From Primula veris (lineage: Eukaryota; Streptophyta; Magnoliopsida; Ericales; Primulaceae), in contig OY821742.1 of the NCBI GenBank assembly GCA_963682055.1, forward strand, positions 20,397,635-20,461,634: a stretch of DNA of 64,000 bases, read 5' to 3'. Shown one piece after another: positions 45,576 through 56,913 of the stretch. The notes beneath the pieces are model-generated. The model did not search any database and was not told the origin of the DNA. It saw only the letters and a program-made list of their open reading frames with translations. Every line of letters starts with the position of its first letter. The first letter of the stretch is position 1. A program made the translations under genes and the position numbers.

Positions 45576-47186
45576 TTGTCTGCCCTTTCGGTACTAGTTT
45601 TTTCCTACGCACTAAAAGGCCCCTCAGAAGCACATGATAGCAGTAGTATTTTTCTTGGAAAGCACAACAAGGTTATCGTCCGTTGAACCGTTTGGTTGCT
45701 ATCCTAGATAGTTTTACGGGGGTATACTAATTAGACGTCAATTAATTAGTAACGAGAAGAGCGTTAGCGGTTGAATTTTCAATCCAACGGCTCGTTTCCT
45801 GAGGGTTTTAAACAACTAAAATGAGATTATTAAAGGTTGTTTAAGGACTTTTCATATAATTAACAAATTATGTTTTTTAACATGCAGCGTTAATTAATCA
45901 ATAACTAGCTTATACGACGTTACCGATCTGTTTTAACTAGTTTTGTATGCGAGAGAAAAGATTAATGATTTAAAACATGCAAACATGCAGTAAAATCAAA
46001 GGAAATACTCAAAAACAACGTAAAAATTAAGAACAAGAGATGACCTTACAATAAAACGTTGATAAAAGGGAGAATTAATGCACAAATTCTCAATTTTAAT
46101 GTATTTTTCTTTCCCCTCTCTCTCTAGAACGAATTTGTGATATAAACATGATTGAAAAGTGAATGAATTGTAATGTGATACTGATTTTAGGAATTAGGGG
46201 TTATATATCAACCCATAACAAACTCTATCTTATCCAAAATTTAAAATATAACGGCATTTGACAGGTCAGGTCAACCTAACCGATCAAGTCAGCTTCTAGA
46301 ATGTTCTTTTGCTCTAATCTTGACTTGAGTCTGTTTTATAACTTCTTGGGGTTGACTTTGAGGTTTTTTTGTCTTCTGAAATCTTCTCTTTTATTCATTT
46401 TGTTAGATCGCCTTGCGTGCTTGTCTTGTTTTTTTGCTAATTTCATGCTTTTTCCTACAAAATTGCAAACAAGTGCAAAAAAACCGAAAAAATGCAAAAA
46501 AAAAACACAAAATATGGATTAAACAAGCCTAAATGTCAACAAAACTATGCTAATTCATATCATATTAACACCTAAAAATGACCATTTCGTAGTCTAATCA
46601 TACCCCCAACTAGCTCAATTCTCGTCTCGAGCGTTGGAAGAGATAACCAAGAAGTAAAGTTTATCGGTTGTCTTTAAAAAATTCCTTTTCCTTTTAAGTT
46701 TAGTGCACTTACTAGCCTAAAACTAAATAAGATAAAAATAAAGGATAAACCATTGTCGTCGAAAACACGACTACATTTAGCATATGCAACAAGCTGTTAA
46801 ACCTTTTAAGTATAAAAGGACGAGTTTTGTCCCGTGAGGATTTACTAGAGAGCATCCACAAACTAATTACGTTTTAAATCTACCAATTAATTCCCCCGCC
46901 CTACGAACTCACATGGATGCAACTAGATGAAAAGTAATTATAGTCATACTAAAACAGGGTAAGACCTCTAAAGATACTCAAGGTTTGTCGTTAAAAATGC
47001 CCCTCTCCCCAAAATAGCTTGATTTAATATTGTGCATGCTTTATGATTAGTGTATACTGTTAGATCAAAGTTCAACAGTTGATCGAGAAAAACACCTTGC
47101 AATTCATCATTATTACTAAACTTAACTAGAAAAATAAAAGATTATACAATAAAAATATATACTATTGCATAATCTCCATGCTAGTT
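45576..47186. other. Unassigned repeat-like sequence between LINE fragment and copia LTR
   Basis: Starts TGTCTGCCCTTTCGG, where LINE similarity ends, so it probably is an insertion or deletion scar of another element. No domain is seen. A-rich runs lie at 46480-46510 and a CCCCCAACTAGCTCAATTC block at 46603. TE family not recognised. Confidence 0.4.
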
Positions 47187-47507
47187 TACTCACACAAATG
47201 ATAAAGGAAAAGAACACAAGAATTAACGTGGTTTCATAGGATTACGAAGTGTAAACCAAGACTAATCCACAGAGGAAGATAATATTATTATTATAATATT
47301 TGGGGTGGTTTACAATCACTTAATAGCTTGAGAATAATCTCTCTTGATTGCAAAAGTGTTTAGTTCTCTCTCTTGTCAAAAAAAGCTACTAAAGGAACCT
47401 ATATAAAGTCCGAAAGACCTAATTGACAAAAAACGATCTGAACCGTCGAAATCTGAAAAAATCAAATCTGGTCCTCAACATTCCTGCGCAAGACAGAATA
47501 GTGCAAA
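47187..47507 (-). repeat. Left (3') LTR of the copia element, first segment
   Basis: Matches 56987-57290 in the right LTR through blocks such as AACACAAGAATTAACGTGGT and TTGCAAAAGTGTTTA. It is interrupted at GCAAA by the solo LTR and resumes at 50104 with AGACAGCCTACTGTATG, matched by GGACAGCCTATTGTATG near 57283. Confidence 0.8.
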
Positions 47508-49269
47508 TGTCACGCCCCGAATTCACAGAAACCCGGGAACGCGATTTCAAAGAAATAAAAAAACAACCATCACTGAATAACACGCCTTTCAAATCACACC
47601 AGTTTTACAAATATATTACACAAACTGCTATAAAACACGCAACACTACACGCATTTGGCATTTAGTACCTATACTACACGTGCTCACAAAACCGATACCG
47701 CCTCGAGACCTGCTCGAATGCCAAACTGGTCTAAAAGCCTGTAAATTAGGACCTTCGCCTATAGAATATACAATAAAATAGAAACGGGAAAACAACAAAG
47801 AAAAGGGTGAGTAAGCTAAACTCGTCACATAAACGTCTATGATAAAAATAATACAAAACTATGAAGTATAATACTTGTTCTTTAATATAAAAGGTTCATC
47901 TTGTTACTTCTCCATCACCACGAAACTTCTAAGCATCAACTGCTAACGCCAAGTGGCGTGACTCAAACCACGATAACCCACGACTCAAAGGTGTATAAAA
48001 TCGGAATCCGAATGTCGGATCACTCCTCAGATCCTGGATCAAGATACTACTCTGATCCGGGTATAGAATCAACTACTCATGAAATCTATACGCTGGCTAA
48101 CATTTCCACGTATAGTCGTATGCATTGCCGTATATCCGGTGGACACCAGGCCCCGCACGGATACAACGTGGGTACGTGATTCCTAAAAGAAATAGAAAAG
48201 ACCGACAATGATGACTGACAGACAACCAACGACTGACTCATCTACCTCCGACCCCACTTCAAAATTATCACTTCACTTCATTTTTTTAGTAAACATCAGT
48301 GTTTATACACTTTAAATCCACAACTACTATGCTTAATCCAAAATAAATTGCAATGGTACTACGGTTTATCTTAAAACATAAACAACAAATAACCTACCAA
48401 TACCAAAATAATGATATTATACTTCAAAGCACAAAAACAGCAATTACTAGCTGCCACAACAATTACTATCGAAAGGCGAAAGATCGATCTACATAACATT
48501 AATTAAATAACAAAATTTATAGTAGGACTGGATATCGAAATTGAGTTTTCCAGATTACATAAAATACACTCAAATATCAACAATAGAATACTATAAACTT
48601 AATAAAAACAGACTTTAAACTAATACTTGATATCGAAAATTAATTATCAAACTAGAATTAACACAATATCAACTTACTACTTATAAAGAAAATATAATAA
48701 GCAAGCGTAAGCACGTATATAACGGGCTTAGTAATACCCCTTTTTAGTACCGAAACGGTACCTCGATTGAAGCTAACAAAGGCTGCATGCATAGGCTGTT
48801 GTGGACATGTAACGCACGGATGAAATTACTCCTGCTTTGCCCCCAAAATTCAGCTTAAAATCCCGCTTGCGATCAACCCATAAGAACCCGAAAGGAACCA
48901 ATTAACATAGAAGGTCTTCCAGCTTTATGAAGGCTGAAAAATAGGTTTGAAAAGTGACAAACGGAAACTCAAACAATATATCAACACCTTCTCATCTTCG
49001 GTAGCTATTTATCAGTGAAAACGGATCGAAAAACAGATAACCGATTTGCGAGAAAACAAGGTTTAAAGTAGATGGGTTTTTCTTTCTTGCTTTTATTTTA
49101 TTTTTCTCTCTTTCCCTCCTGCTTTCTATTTCTCTGAATATCTACGAATATATGTGTCTGTATGTGTTAATGTGTATCTGTATAAATATAAAGATAAATA
49201 TAATGCCACTGAACAAGTGAGAAAATGATAAAAAGAGAGGGTCCCACTATTTACTTAATATTGAAGTTA

Positions 49270-49993
49270 CGGTAGAAACTCGATAAATTAATACTCGATT
49301 ATTTAATAAACTTTTTAAAATAATATTTTTGGCCGGTCCCGACTCGGGGATAGAGTGCTAAATTAATAATTCGCTAAAATTATAAGATAATACATTTTTA
49401 ATAATTTATTTAGACCCCATATAAAATATAAATTAATAATTCCTTATATATAGCATATTACATGAATGATTTACGAAGGTTTCTTAAAAAATAACTCAAT
49501 TGTCTTTTGTTTTTTGTTGAAATCAATTTCTCCTTGAATCTCGTCTCTAATTTTCCTTAGCATGGTAAGAACTTCTGGTGTTGTTTTATCATAGCTCAAC
49601 AAGAAATTGTTCAATGTGATTGCCGCTTTAATAGCTTCGTTTCGCGAAGGGGGCTCCATTGTAGAACTTTCATCATCTTCTTCATCGATATCATCTTTAT
49701 TAATTCCAATAACGCTTTCAATAATTTCTTCATCAGTCAACAACTGTGCAACTACATTTTCTTCTGGGTGAGTCAGAACATCTTCGACATCCATTGCATT
49801 GCGATAACCCAACTGTTTGATCAAATTAAGTGGAAGCTTGAAAGGTGTTTGTAAAATAAATATTTTACTATAAATTAATAAAATATTAATTAATATATAA
49901 ATTAATAATTATTAATTTATCGATTAATTAATAACTCTTTTAATTAATAAATTTTGGTGGTTCCAAGTGTATTATTTTATAGAGTTTCTACTG
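49270..49993 (-). mobile_element. pogo/Tc1-mariner-type DNA transposon, internally deleted
   Basis: Ends CGGTAGAAACTC (left) and GAGTTTCTACTG (right) form inverted repeats that extend into TATAAA/TTTATA, and TA dinucleotides flank both ends (49268-49269, 49994-49995), as in Tc1/mariner/pogo insertions. Only the C-terminal part of a transposase remains. Confidence 0.8.
49471..49824 (-). pseudogene. pogo-type (CENP-B/jerky-like) transposase, C-terminal fragment
   Basis: The 117-codon frame has an acidic stretch (INKDDIDEEDDESS) and NEAIKAAITLNNFLLSYD, the helical tail seen after the DDE domain in plant tigger/jerky-like transposases. The DNA-binding domain and catalytic DDE residues are absent, so it has no cutting activity. 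Confidence 0.6.
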
Positions 49994-50249
49994 TACTCCC
50001 AAGTATATCCCTTCATTTATTTTTAAATAAATTTTATATCTACACTTATTTATATATACCAACATTATAAAATATATCTAAATTACTGGGGTATTACAGC
50101 AAATCTGTCCCTGCGAAAGACAGCCTACTGTATGCTGAAAAAACAGCTTATTTGAAAAATCTCCTCCTAAGCTCAATTTTTCGCAACAACAAAAAATCCC
50201 ACGATATGCAAATAGTAACTAATGTGAATTCTTCAACCTCTGCAACATG

Positions 50250-51345
50250 TGCCCATACGCACTTCAGCAGCAAGAAATATTGATCAAGTTCATACAATGA
50301 TTGAACTTGATCCCCGTAACTATCTTTGTCAACCGTCCGTTGGATTATCTTTAGTATCGATCTTCATTACATCAATATCACCATCGTCAACCCGCTCACG
50401 TACATTATTATACTTTACTCAAATATGCTTCATACGATTATGGTGCACTAGATTTTTGGTCAAACAAATTGCACTTTGACTATCACAAAACAAAGCAACA
50501 TGTCATTGTACAATACCAAAATCATCCACCAAGTTATTAACAACCCCGCTGTATTCGCATACGGAACCCAAGTCATTTCCCAATTTCCTCCTCGTTATTA
50601 GGAAACATCATAGCACTAAGTTTCACGTGTGGAGCCAGTGGTGTAGTTACCGTCTTAGACTTCTCATTCAAATCAAACAAGTTAAGGAGTTTCTCTAAGT
50701 ACTTTACTGTGTCAACCACAACACACCTTTGACCTGATCTCGTTTAATTTGCATGCCAAGTATTTTTCGAGCTTCACCAAGATCTTTCATATTGAATGCT
50801 TAACTCAATTGATCTTTCATCTTTTACACCTCCATACTACTAGAACACACTATCAACTTATCATCAACATATAAGAGTAGGTAAATGCTAACTGCTCTAC
50901 GAAGCTTACGAAAATACACACAATGATCATATGCATTCCTGTCGAAACCTTGCGCCACCATAAATTGATCGAAACTCTTGTGTCATTGACGCGGTGATTA
51001 CTTCAATACATACAACGACTTCTTCAATTTGCAAACCCAATTCTCTTTTTTGAGAGTTAGAAACCCTCGAGTTGAGTCATATAGTCTAAATTACCATCTA
51101 AGAAAGCTGTTTTGACATCAAGTTGATCTAACTCAAGATCCCACTATGCTACCGAGGCCAATAAAACACGAATAGAAGAACGTTTCACAACTGGAGAAAA
51201 TACCTCATTATAATCAATTCCTTCACGTTGTGAAAACCCCTTTGCCACTAACCTCGCCTTGTAACGAATATTGTATTTTCTCGAAATACCACCTTTCTTT
51301 GCAAATACCCATTTACAACCAACCACTTTCTTACCCATGGGGAGC
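50250..51345 (-). pseudogene. copia reverse transcriptase and RNaseH remnant
   Basis: RT starts with [14 protein letters not shown] and [20 protein letters not shown] (51338-51150), then QLDVKTAFLDG. RNaseH-end motifs lie near 50450 (CDSQSAICLTKN, HNRMKHI). Stops and shifts occur throughout, so it is inactive. Confidence 0.75.
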
Positions 51346-51677
51346 TACACCATATCCCAAGTCTGATTCTTCGACAAAGAATTAATCTTTTCTTTTATAT
51401 TTCCTAACCAATGCGTCACCTAAGAACTACTATGAGCTTGTAAGTAAGATAACAAAATATTTTCACTTATAACTGGAAGTGCGTACGCAACAAAATTGCT
51501 GAACTTAGCTGGCTTATTGATGTTTCATGTGGGTTTGCACGTCGCTATTGGATCATCATCATGATCCTCATTATCAACAAGGTCCTCACTTTCTTTCGTT
51601 TCTATCGAGTCCTCTTGAACATCCGAATCAATTTTCTCCACCGGTTTCGAAGCACCCTCATCGGTCCCTTTTATCAC

Positions 51678-52511
51678 TTAAATAACAACTATTCGATGAT
51701 CAAGCATACTCATCTCACTAAATGCAACATCTCTACTCAATACGATTTTCTTCAACTCCGAACACCATAATCGATATCCTTTCATACCACTAGAAAAACC
51801 TAAGAATATGGATTTCTTGGCTTTAGGGTCTAACTTAGATTCCGTCACATGATAATAACTCGGACATCCAAATATACACAATTCGGTCATGGTCGGTAAC
51901 AGTTACACCCAACCACACCTCCATAGGAGTCTTGCCACCAAGCGCAGTTGACGAAAGCCTGTTGATGAGATGACAAACATACGTCACTGCCTTAGCCCAA
52001 TATTGCTTCCCCAATTTCATATTTGAAAGCATACAACGAACCTTATCCAACAATGTGCGTTTCATCCTTTCCACTATTATGTTTTGTTGAGGCGTCCATC
52101 TCACCAAAAAGTGTCGAGCAATACCATATTTTCTACACATATCATTCAAAGGATCTAACATGTATCAGATCTCAAATGCTTCACTTTTCTACTCGTTTGA
52201 GTCTCAATCAATTTCTTACGATCTTGAAAGATATCAAGAACCTCATCCTTCTGTTTCATCAAGTAAATCCACACTCTTCTAGAAAAATTATCAACAAAAG
52301 TTACGAAATAAGATTTACCTTCCAAAGAAACATTTCGAGACGGTCCACATACATCGGTGTGCACATAAACAAGCGTCCCTTTAGTATGATGAACTGTCAT
52401 GCCAAACTTATCTCCAGTCTTCTCGTCTTTAATACAATGCTCACAAAACTCAACTTTCCCTATTTTAGCCCCTTTTAGCAGCCCTTTATCGACCAAACCT
52501 TGCAACGCCTT
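51678..52511 (-). pseudogene. copia integrase remnant
   Basis: Finger residues are at FCEHCIKDEKTG (52450). The core has YVHTDVCGPSRN and VTFVDNFSRRVWIYLMK, then HLRSDTC. WTPQQNIIVERMKRTLLDKV (about 52060) aligns with the usual TPQQNGVAER motif. LFGCPSYYHVTESKLDPKAK-type sequence (IFGCPSYYHV, 51870) follows. At least two frameshifts. The TR-GAG element separates it from the rest of the GAG-pre-integrase domain. Confidence 0.8.
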
Positions 52512-52789
52512 TGTTGGCCCGTGCGGTTAAACCTTAGAGGGGGGGTGAATAAGGTTTTTTTTTTTTGGCGTTTTTCGCCTAATTAAAATCTAAGTGCAAC
52601 TAACAACCCAACTTTCGTTTGAACCGTTGGCTTCGTTATCGAATGCTCTATCATTTTAAAGTCCTGAAATATACATTTTCTATTTTTGGAAAAGACAAAG
52701 CATTATATCATCGAATAGAGAAATCGTAAAATCATTAATACATAATCAAACGTATAATCAAAATCAATTATTGAACCTATGGTTCAACA
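52512..52789 (-). repeat. 3' LTR of the TR-GAG element
   Basis: Contains a G7 run (GAGGGGGGGTGAATAAGG), a T12 run and ends CCTATGGTTCAACA. Differences from its partner: CGGTTAAACC/CGGCTAAACC, TTTTTCGCC/TTTTTTGCC and TTTTGGAAAAG/TTTTAGAAAAG. Confidence 0.92.
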
Positions 52790-53063
52790 ATCTCCCCCAT
52801 TTTGATTATGACAAAATAATGATGATTTTACAAGTATAAAATGTATCTCCTCCATTTAAACAAATCACATTTCTCTAAATATCATTTTTCTCCCCCTTTG
52901 GCATTATCAAAATGCAAATAAAAAATTTGGGATTATGTGGAGGGTTTTCAAAGAAAAACCAAAACATGAAAAATGTTATTATGATGCATATGACCCAACT
53001 AATCACATATATGTAGATATTATAGATTAAAGTATACCGAATATGTGATGCCGAGTCCACTCG

Positions 53064-55286
53064 CTAATGGCATCTGCATTGAGCGTTTCCAAGTCCAAAT
53101 AGGTGGTACCATTTGTTGGTATGCCTTCCACCTATGTCGATCAATGGTACTTCATTATTGATGGCGGAGTCGATCTTCTTTACTTCCACGACCTTTGCCG
53201 GTGTTGTCAACCAATTATTGATTTTCTCCTTTTGAATGGAGATACCTACAACACAAGATTTGTCTTTTTGTCCCCAATTTCTTTTGGGGCCGACATTGTT
53301 AGTAACTTGGGTCTTTACTACCCATTTCAAATCACTTCTACTAACATGGAAGCGATAAGGGCATCTAGACGAAACATGCTCATTTCGACTACAATGTATA
53401 CAATGCCTAGATTTTTTAGTATAACGAAAGTTATACGAAGTTTTGGAAAGGTTTTTCGGAGTATCCATTTTGGTTTTAAAACCTATACCCTTCCTATCAT
53501 TAAAAGATTTTTGAAAAATCTTGGAAGTACTCCCTTTAATAAAAACAACCTCTTGTTTAGGCGGTGTAGGAGTTTTAGAAATGTTAGAGGCCTTGACGAA
53601 ACGGGTTTTGTTTGAAGTGGAACTAATGCAATCAAAACCTAGACCACTCTTATCATTGAAATCTTTTCGACAACTCAAAATGTTATCTAAAACGGTTTTA
53701 CCCATAGAAAACTTTGAAATTGTTAAATTAAGTTTTTCAATGGAAATGACAAGATCGTTGTTTTTAGTTTTCAACGTTTCATTCTCGGTTTCTAAAACCT
53801 TGACCTTGTCATTTAAGTTAAAAGCATGAGAAGTCAAAACCTTGTTTTTGCTTTTAACTTTATCGAAAGCATCCTTTAACTTTTCAAAATTTTCTAATAA
53901 ATCACAATCTAAAGAAGAAGGTTTTGAAAGAGTTTTAGTAAGTCTAGAGACTTCATTTTTAAGAAAATTGATCTCGGTTTGTAAAGACTTAATATGAATA
54001 ACGAGATAATTGTTTTTGTCTTTCAAGTCTTCCTTTTCATCATCTATATCATGTAAAGAGAATGACGATGTAGGAATAGACTCATTTTCATTTTTATCTC
54101 TTTTCAAGGATCTTATTTCTTCATTGAGAGAAGAATTTATCCTTTTAAGAGATTTAACCTTTTCCGAAAGCTTAGGAAACTTTATAGAATAAGCATCGCA
54201 CATATGAAGTAAATCATCATAGGATAGATCATTTACCTCACCGGTTTCACTTTCGCTTTCGCTTGAAGACGATTGGTTAGGCTCATTGTTGTCTTCCAAG
54301 GCCATATAGCACGCAACATGACCGCCTTCGTCTTGGTCGGAGCTATCGCTAGAGCTTGAAGCGGATATTTTCTTCTTGCCTTTGCTCTTGCGATTCATGA
54401 CGCAATCTCTCGCCATGTGTCCTTCCTTGCCACAAGCATAGCAAACAAAATCGTTAGAAATAATTGAAGTATTTGACGATTTACCTTTATGTTTGTGTTT
54501 GCCTTTTAGCTTTAGTATTTCCTTGACGATTCGAATGATTTGCATCGAATTTCTCTCGTCATCGGATAGCTCATCGCTTTCGTCACACGTAGTTCCTTTG
54601 AAAGCTATCTCCTTCCTTTTTGAGCTTGGCTTGTGACTATTGAGGGTGATCTCGTGAGTAATGAGTGAACCCGTCAATGCATCAAGAGAGTATGTATTCA
54701 TGTCGTGCGCCTCTTGAATTGCGGTGACCTTTGGTTCCCATTCTTTCGGTAAGCTCCGAATCACCTTTGAGACCATTTCCTTACAAGATAAATGCTTACC
54801 AAGAGATGTTAATCCGTTAGTAATAGTAGTAAATCTAGCAAGCATATCGGAAATAGTTTCACCCTCACTCATTTTAAAAAGCTCGTAGTCATGAACTAAT
54901 AGTTGGAGTTTGCAATCCTTAACTTGGTTAGTCCCTTTATGCATTACTACTAGCTTATCCCACATACCCTTAGCGGTTTTACAAGCGGAAATTTTGTTGT
55001 ACCCGTTAGGAGAAACGGCACAAACAATAGCATACATCGCTTTGGCGTTCGTAGAGTAGGCTTCTAGTTGAGCGTTATCTAGGTCCTCTACGGAGATTGG
55101 GTTTTCGCTATTTTCGTATTTAGGAGCGGAATATCCTACTTTAATAATCTTCCAAAGATTAACATTATAGCTTTGTAGGAAAATACTCATCCTATCTTTC
55201 CAATAACTATAGTGTATCCCATCAAAATAAGGTGGAGTATTAGGGGATAAAGCTACGCCGGAGGTAAAATTATACAAATTAGTCAT
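53064..55286 (-). CDS. Gag polyprotein of the TR-GAG element, intact 740 codons
   Basis: Structural nucleocapsid-type protein that would package element RNA in cytoplasmic particles. It starts MTNLYNF 63 bp after the 5' LTR. Residues about 20-210 form a UBN2/DUF4219 gag domain (PPYFDGIHYSYWKDRM, MWDKLVVMHKGT, ETISDMLARFTTI). A CCHC knuckle, CYACGKEGHMARDC, lies near residue 283, followed by a basic and then an Asp/Ser-rich stretch. Residues about 370-540 are Lys/Glu/Leu-rich and probably coiled coil. A second knuckle-like motif, CIHCSRNEHVSSRC, and LKWVVKTQVTNNVGPKRNW near 630-670 match the SIRE-type linker that precedes protease. The frame then ends in unrelated sequence, so pol was deleted at this point. 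No stop or frameshift inside. Confidence 0.9.
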   Translation of the reverse strand: MTNLYNFTSGVALSPNTPPYFDGIHYSYWKDRMSIFLQSYNVNLWKIIKVGYSAPKYENSENPISVEDLDNAQLEAYSTNAKAMYAIVCAVSPNGYNKISACKTAKGMWDKLVVMHKGTNQVKDCKLQLLVHDYELFKMSEGETISDMLARFTTITNGLTSLGKHLSCKEMVSKVIRSLPKEWEPKVTAIQEAHDMNTYSLDALTGSLITHEITLNSHKPSSKRKEIAFKGTTCDESDELSDDERNSMQIIRIVKEILKLKGKHKHKGKSSNTSIISNDFVCYACGKEGHMARDCVMNRKSKGKKKISASSSSDSSDQDEGGHVACYMALEDNNEPNQSSSSESESETGEVNDLSYDDLLHMCDAYSIKFPKLSEKVKSLKRINSSLNEEIRSLKRDKNENESIPTSSFSLHDIDDEKEDLKDKNNYLVIHIKSLQTEINFLKNEVSRLTKTLSKPSSLDCDLLENFEKLKDAFDKVKSKNKVLTSHAFNLNDKVKVLETENETLKTKNNDLVISIEKLNLTISKFSMGKTVLDNILSCRKDFNDKSGLGFDCISSTSNKTRFVKASNISKTPTPPKQEVVFIKGSTSKIFQKSFNDRKGIGFKTKMDTPKNLSKTSYNFRYTKKSRHCIHCSRNEHVSSRCPYRFHVSRSDLKWVVKTQVTNNVGPKRNWGQKDKSCVVGISIQKEKINNWLTTPAKVVEVKKIDSAINNEVPLIDIGGRHTNKWYHLFGLGNAQCRCH

Positions 55287-55326
55287 CGGGATCTTAACTC
55301 TTAAATCGTTAGATTCCTATATGCAA

Positions 55327-55348
55327 GAGCCTCGGCTCTGATACCAAT
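55327..55348 (-). other. Primer-binding site of the TR-GAG element
   Basis: Minus strand reads ATTGGTATCAGAGCCGAGGC immediately after the LTR end CAACA, complementary to initiator-Met tRNA. The partner purine tract is at 52790-52803. Confidence 0.85.
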
Positions 55349-55626
55349 TGTTGGCCCGTGCGGCTAAACCTTAGAGGGGGGGTGAATAAGGTTTTTTTTT
55401 TTTGGCGTTTTTTGCCTAATTAAAATCTAAGTGCAACTAACAACCCAACTTTCGTTTGAACCGTTGGCTTCGTTATCGAATGCTCTATCATTTTAAAGTC
55501 CTGAAATATACATTTTCTATTTTTAGAAAAGACAAAGCATTATATCATCGAATAGAGAAATCGTAAAATCATTAATACATAATCAAACGTATAATCAAAA
55601 TCAATTATTGAACCTATGGTTCAACA
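55349..55626 (-). repeat. 5' LTR of the TR-GAG element
   Basis: Same length and ends as the 3' LTR; host copia sequence resumes at 55632 after the GCCTT target copy. Confidence 0.92.
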
Positions 55627-55631
55627 GCCTT

Positions 55632-56050
55632 TTCACCACAATGACCCAACCAACGATGCCACAAAATAGACTCCACATTACTATCAGCAACAAAAACATA
55701 ACCCTAGGCCGATTTACCTTTAAGATAATAAAGATAGCATTTTCTATTTCACTTCAAAATAAGTTTGTTGCCCTTGCTCATCTTGACAACTCCATCCTCA
55801 ATTACTACTTTGCAACCCTTCGAATCCAAAATACCTGATAAGATCAAATTTTTCTTCAAGTCTAGAACATAATAAACATTCTCCATAAGCCTAACAGTAC
55901 CATTATCCAAGATAAGACAAATTTTTCCAACACCTGAAATCCTACATGCATTATTGTTGCCTTACTAAGATAGCTACACCATCCAACTCACGAAATTCAG
56001 AAAATAATGCCTTGTGCGGACTCATATGATAGGAACAACCCGAATCCATA
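55632..56050 (-). pseudogene. copia protease-end / GAG-pre-integrase remnant
   Basis: CSYHMSPHKALFSEFRELDG (about 55970-56030) is the copia motif after the protease Asp, and LWHRWLGH (about 55645) is the GAG-pre-integrase signature. Stops and shifts between. It continues at 52505 across the TR-GAG insertion. Confidence 0.7.
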
Positions 56051-56082
56051 ATTCATTATGTGCAATTGATAGGTTTCTCAGA

Positions 56083-56864
56083 TCATAATAAAACAAACTC
56101 ATCATCACTATCGTCTTGAGCTATGTTCACACTCGGCTTACCCTTGTTCTTCATCTTGGGACAATCCGATTTCCAGTGCCCCTTCTCAAAACAAAAGTAA
56201 CATTGATCCTTAGCTATCTTCTTCTTTTGTGAACCCTGCTTAAACATTTTATGATTTTTACTTTTACCACCCCCACTAACTATTAACTCATCTAATGCTT
56301 GATCATTATGACCCAAAACATCCATCTTTCTATTCTCGTTATTAACGAAAGCATTCAACAAATCAGCAAACTTAATCGCATCATTACCATACAAAAGAGT
56401 GGTGATAAGATGCTCATACTTATCCGGCAACGAATTCAATACAAAATAAATATTTATCTTCATCCTCAATAGTTACATCTAAATTTTGCAAATAGCTAAA
56501 ATTTTATTATACCTATTAAGATGCTCATTCATCGAGATGCCTTCCTCGTACCCAAATCGAAAAAAGCTTCTTCTTCATATAGAGACGATTCTCTACCCTT
56601 TTCATCATGTACTTGTCGCTGAGTGTCTTCCACAAAGCTTCAGCATCCATCTCCTTGATAACCGAGTACTTAAGGTCCTTAGCAAAAATAACCTTATTGT
56701 TCCACAAGTCGAACGGTTTTTATTCTTCCATTCATCATATGTCATCTTCTCGGTCTTCTTCTCTAGTACGATGTCCAGTTCTTGTTGATTAAGAACATCC
56801 ATGACCTCGCACTGCCACTTTTCGAAGTTGTTAGTCCTGTCGAACTTTTCACCTCGAACTTCAT
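56083..56864 (-). pseudogene. copia gag (broken)
   Basis: Putative start at 56864 (MKFEVEKFDRTNNF), then MDVLNQQELDIVLEKK, NKVIFAKDLKYSVIKEMDAE, LNSLPDKYEHLITTLLYG and a CCHC knuckle, CYFCFEKGHWKSDC (about 56190). Layout is that of Tnt1/Ale-type Gag. Frames change near 56520 and 56700. Confidence 0.75.
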
Positions 56865-56894
56865 GCTCCCAATCATCGTCCTAAGTCGTAATTA

Positions 56895-56907
56895 CGCTCT
56901 GATACCA
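56895..56907 (-). other. Primer-binding site of the copia element
   Basis: Minus strand reads TGGTATCAGAGCG close to the LTR edge at 56914, initiator-Met tRNA type. Confidence 0.75.
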
Positions 56908-56913
56908 ATTTAT

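Larger units (their letters stand above)
47508..50098. mobile_element. Solo LTR (gypsy-type, about 1.87 kb without its nested insert)
   Basis: Begins TGTCACGCCCCGAATTC, ends CTGGGGTATTACA and is flanked by a perfect 5-bp duplication GCAAA (47503-47507 and 50099-50103). No gag or pol, primer site or purine tract lies inside, so the two LTRs of a full element probably recombined. Termini and size are typical of chromovirus LTRs. A 724-bp DNA transposon lies at 49270-49993. Confidence 0.8.
52512..55626 (-). mobile_element. Gag-only LTR retrotransposon (TR-GAG type, SIRE-related), young, minus orientation
   Basis: Two 278-bp LTRs (52512-52789 and 55349-55626), TGTTGG...TTCAACA, differ at about three positions by eye. 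Target duplication GCCTT is perfect (52507-52511, 55627-55631). Minus-strand primer site ATTGGTATCAGAGCC directly follows the 5' LTR and a purine tract AAAATGGGGGAGAT precedes the 3' LTR. The interior encodes only Gag, in an uninterrupted 740-codon frame; no protease, integrase, RT or RNaseH. It must use enzymes supplied by another element. TR-GAGs are a described class of plant non-autonomous elements; this copy looks complete and recent. Confidence 0.92.

Noticed and set aside
47901..48179. 92-codon plus-strand frame
   Set aside because: It sits within the solo LTR, has no homology by eye and no internal region flanks it.
53103..53615. Long plus-strand frame opposite the TR-GAG gag
   Set aside because: It is the antisense shadow of the intact minus-strand Gag.
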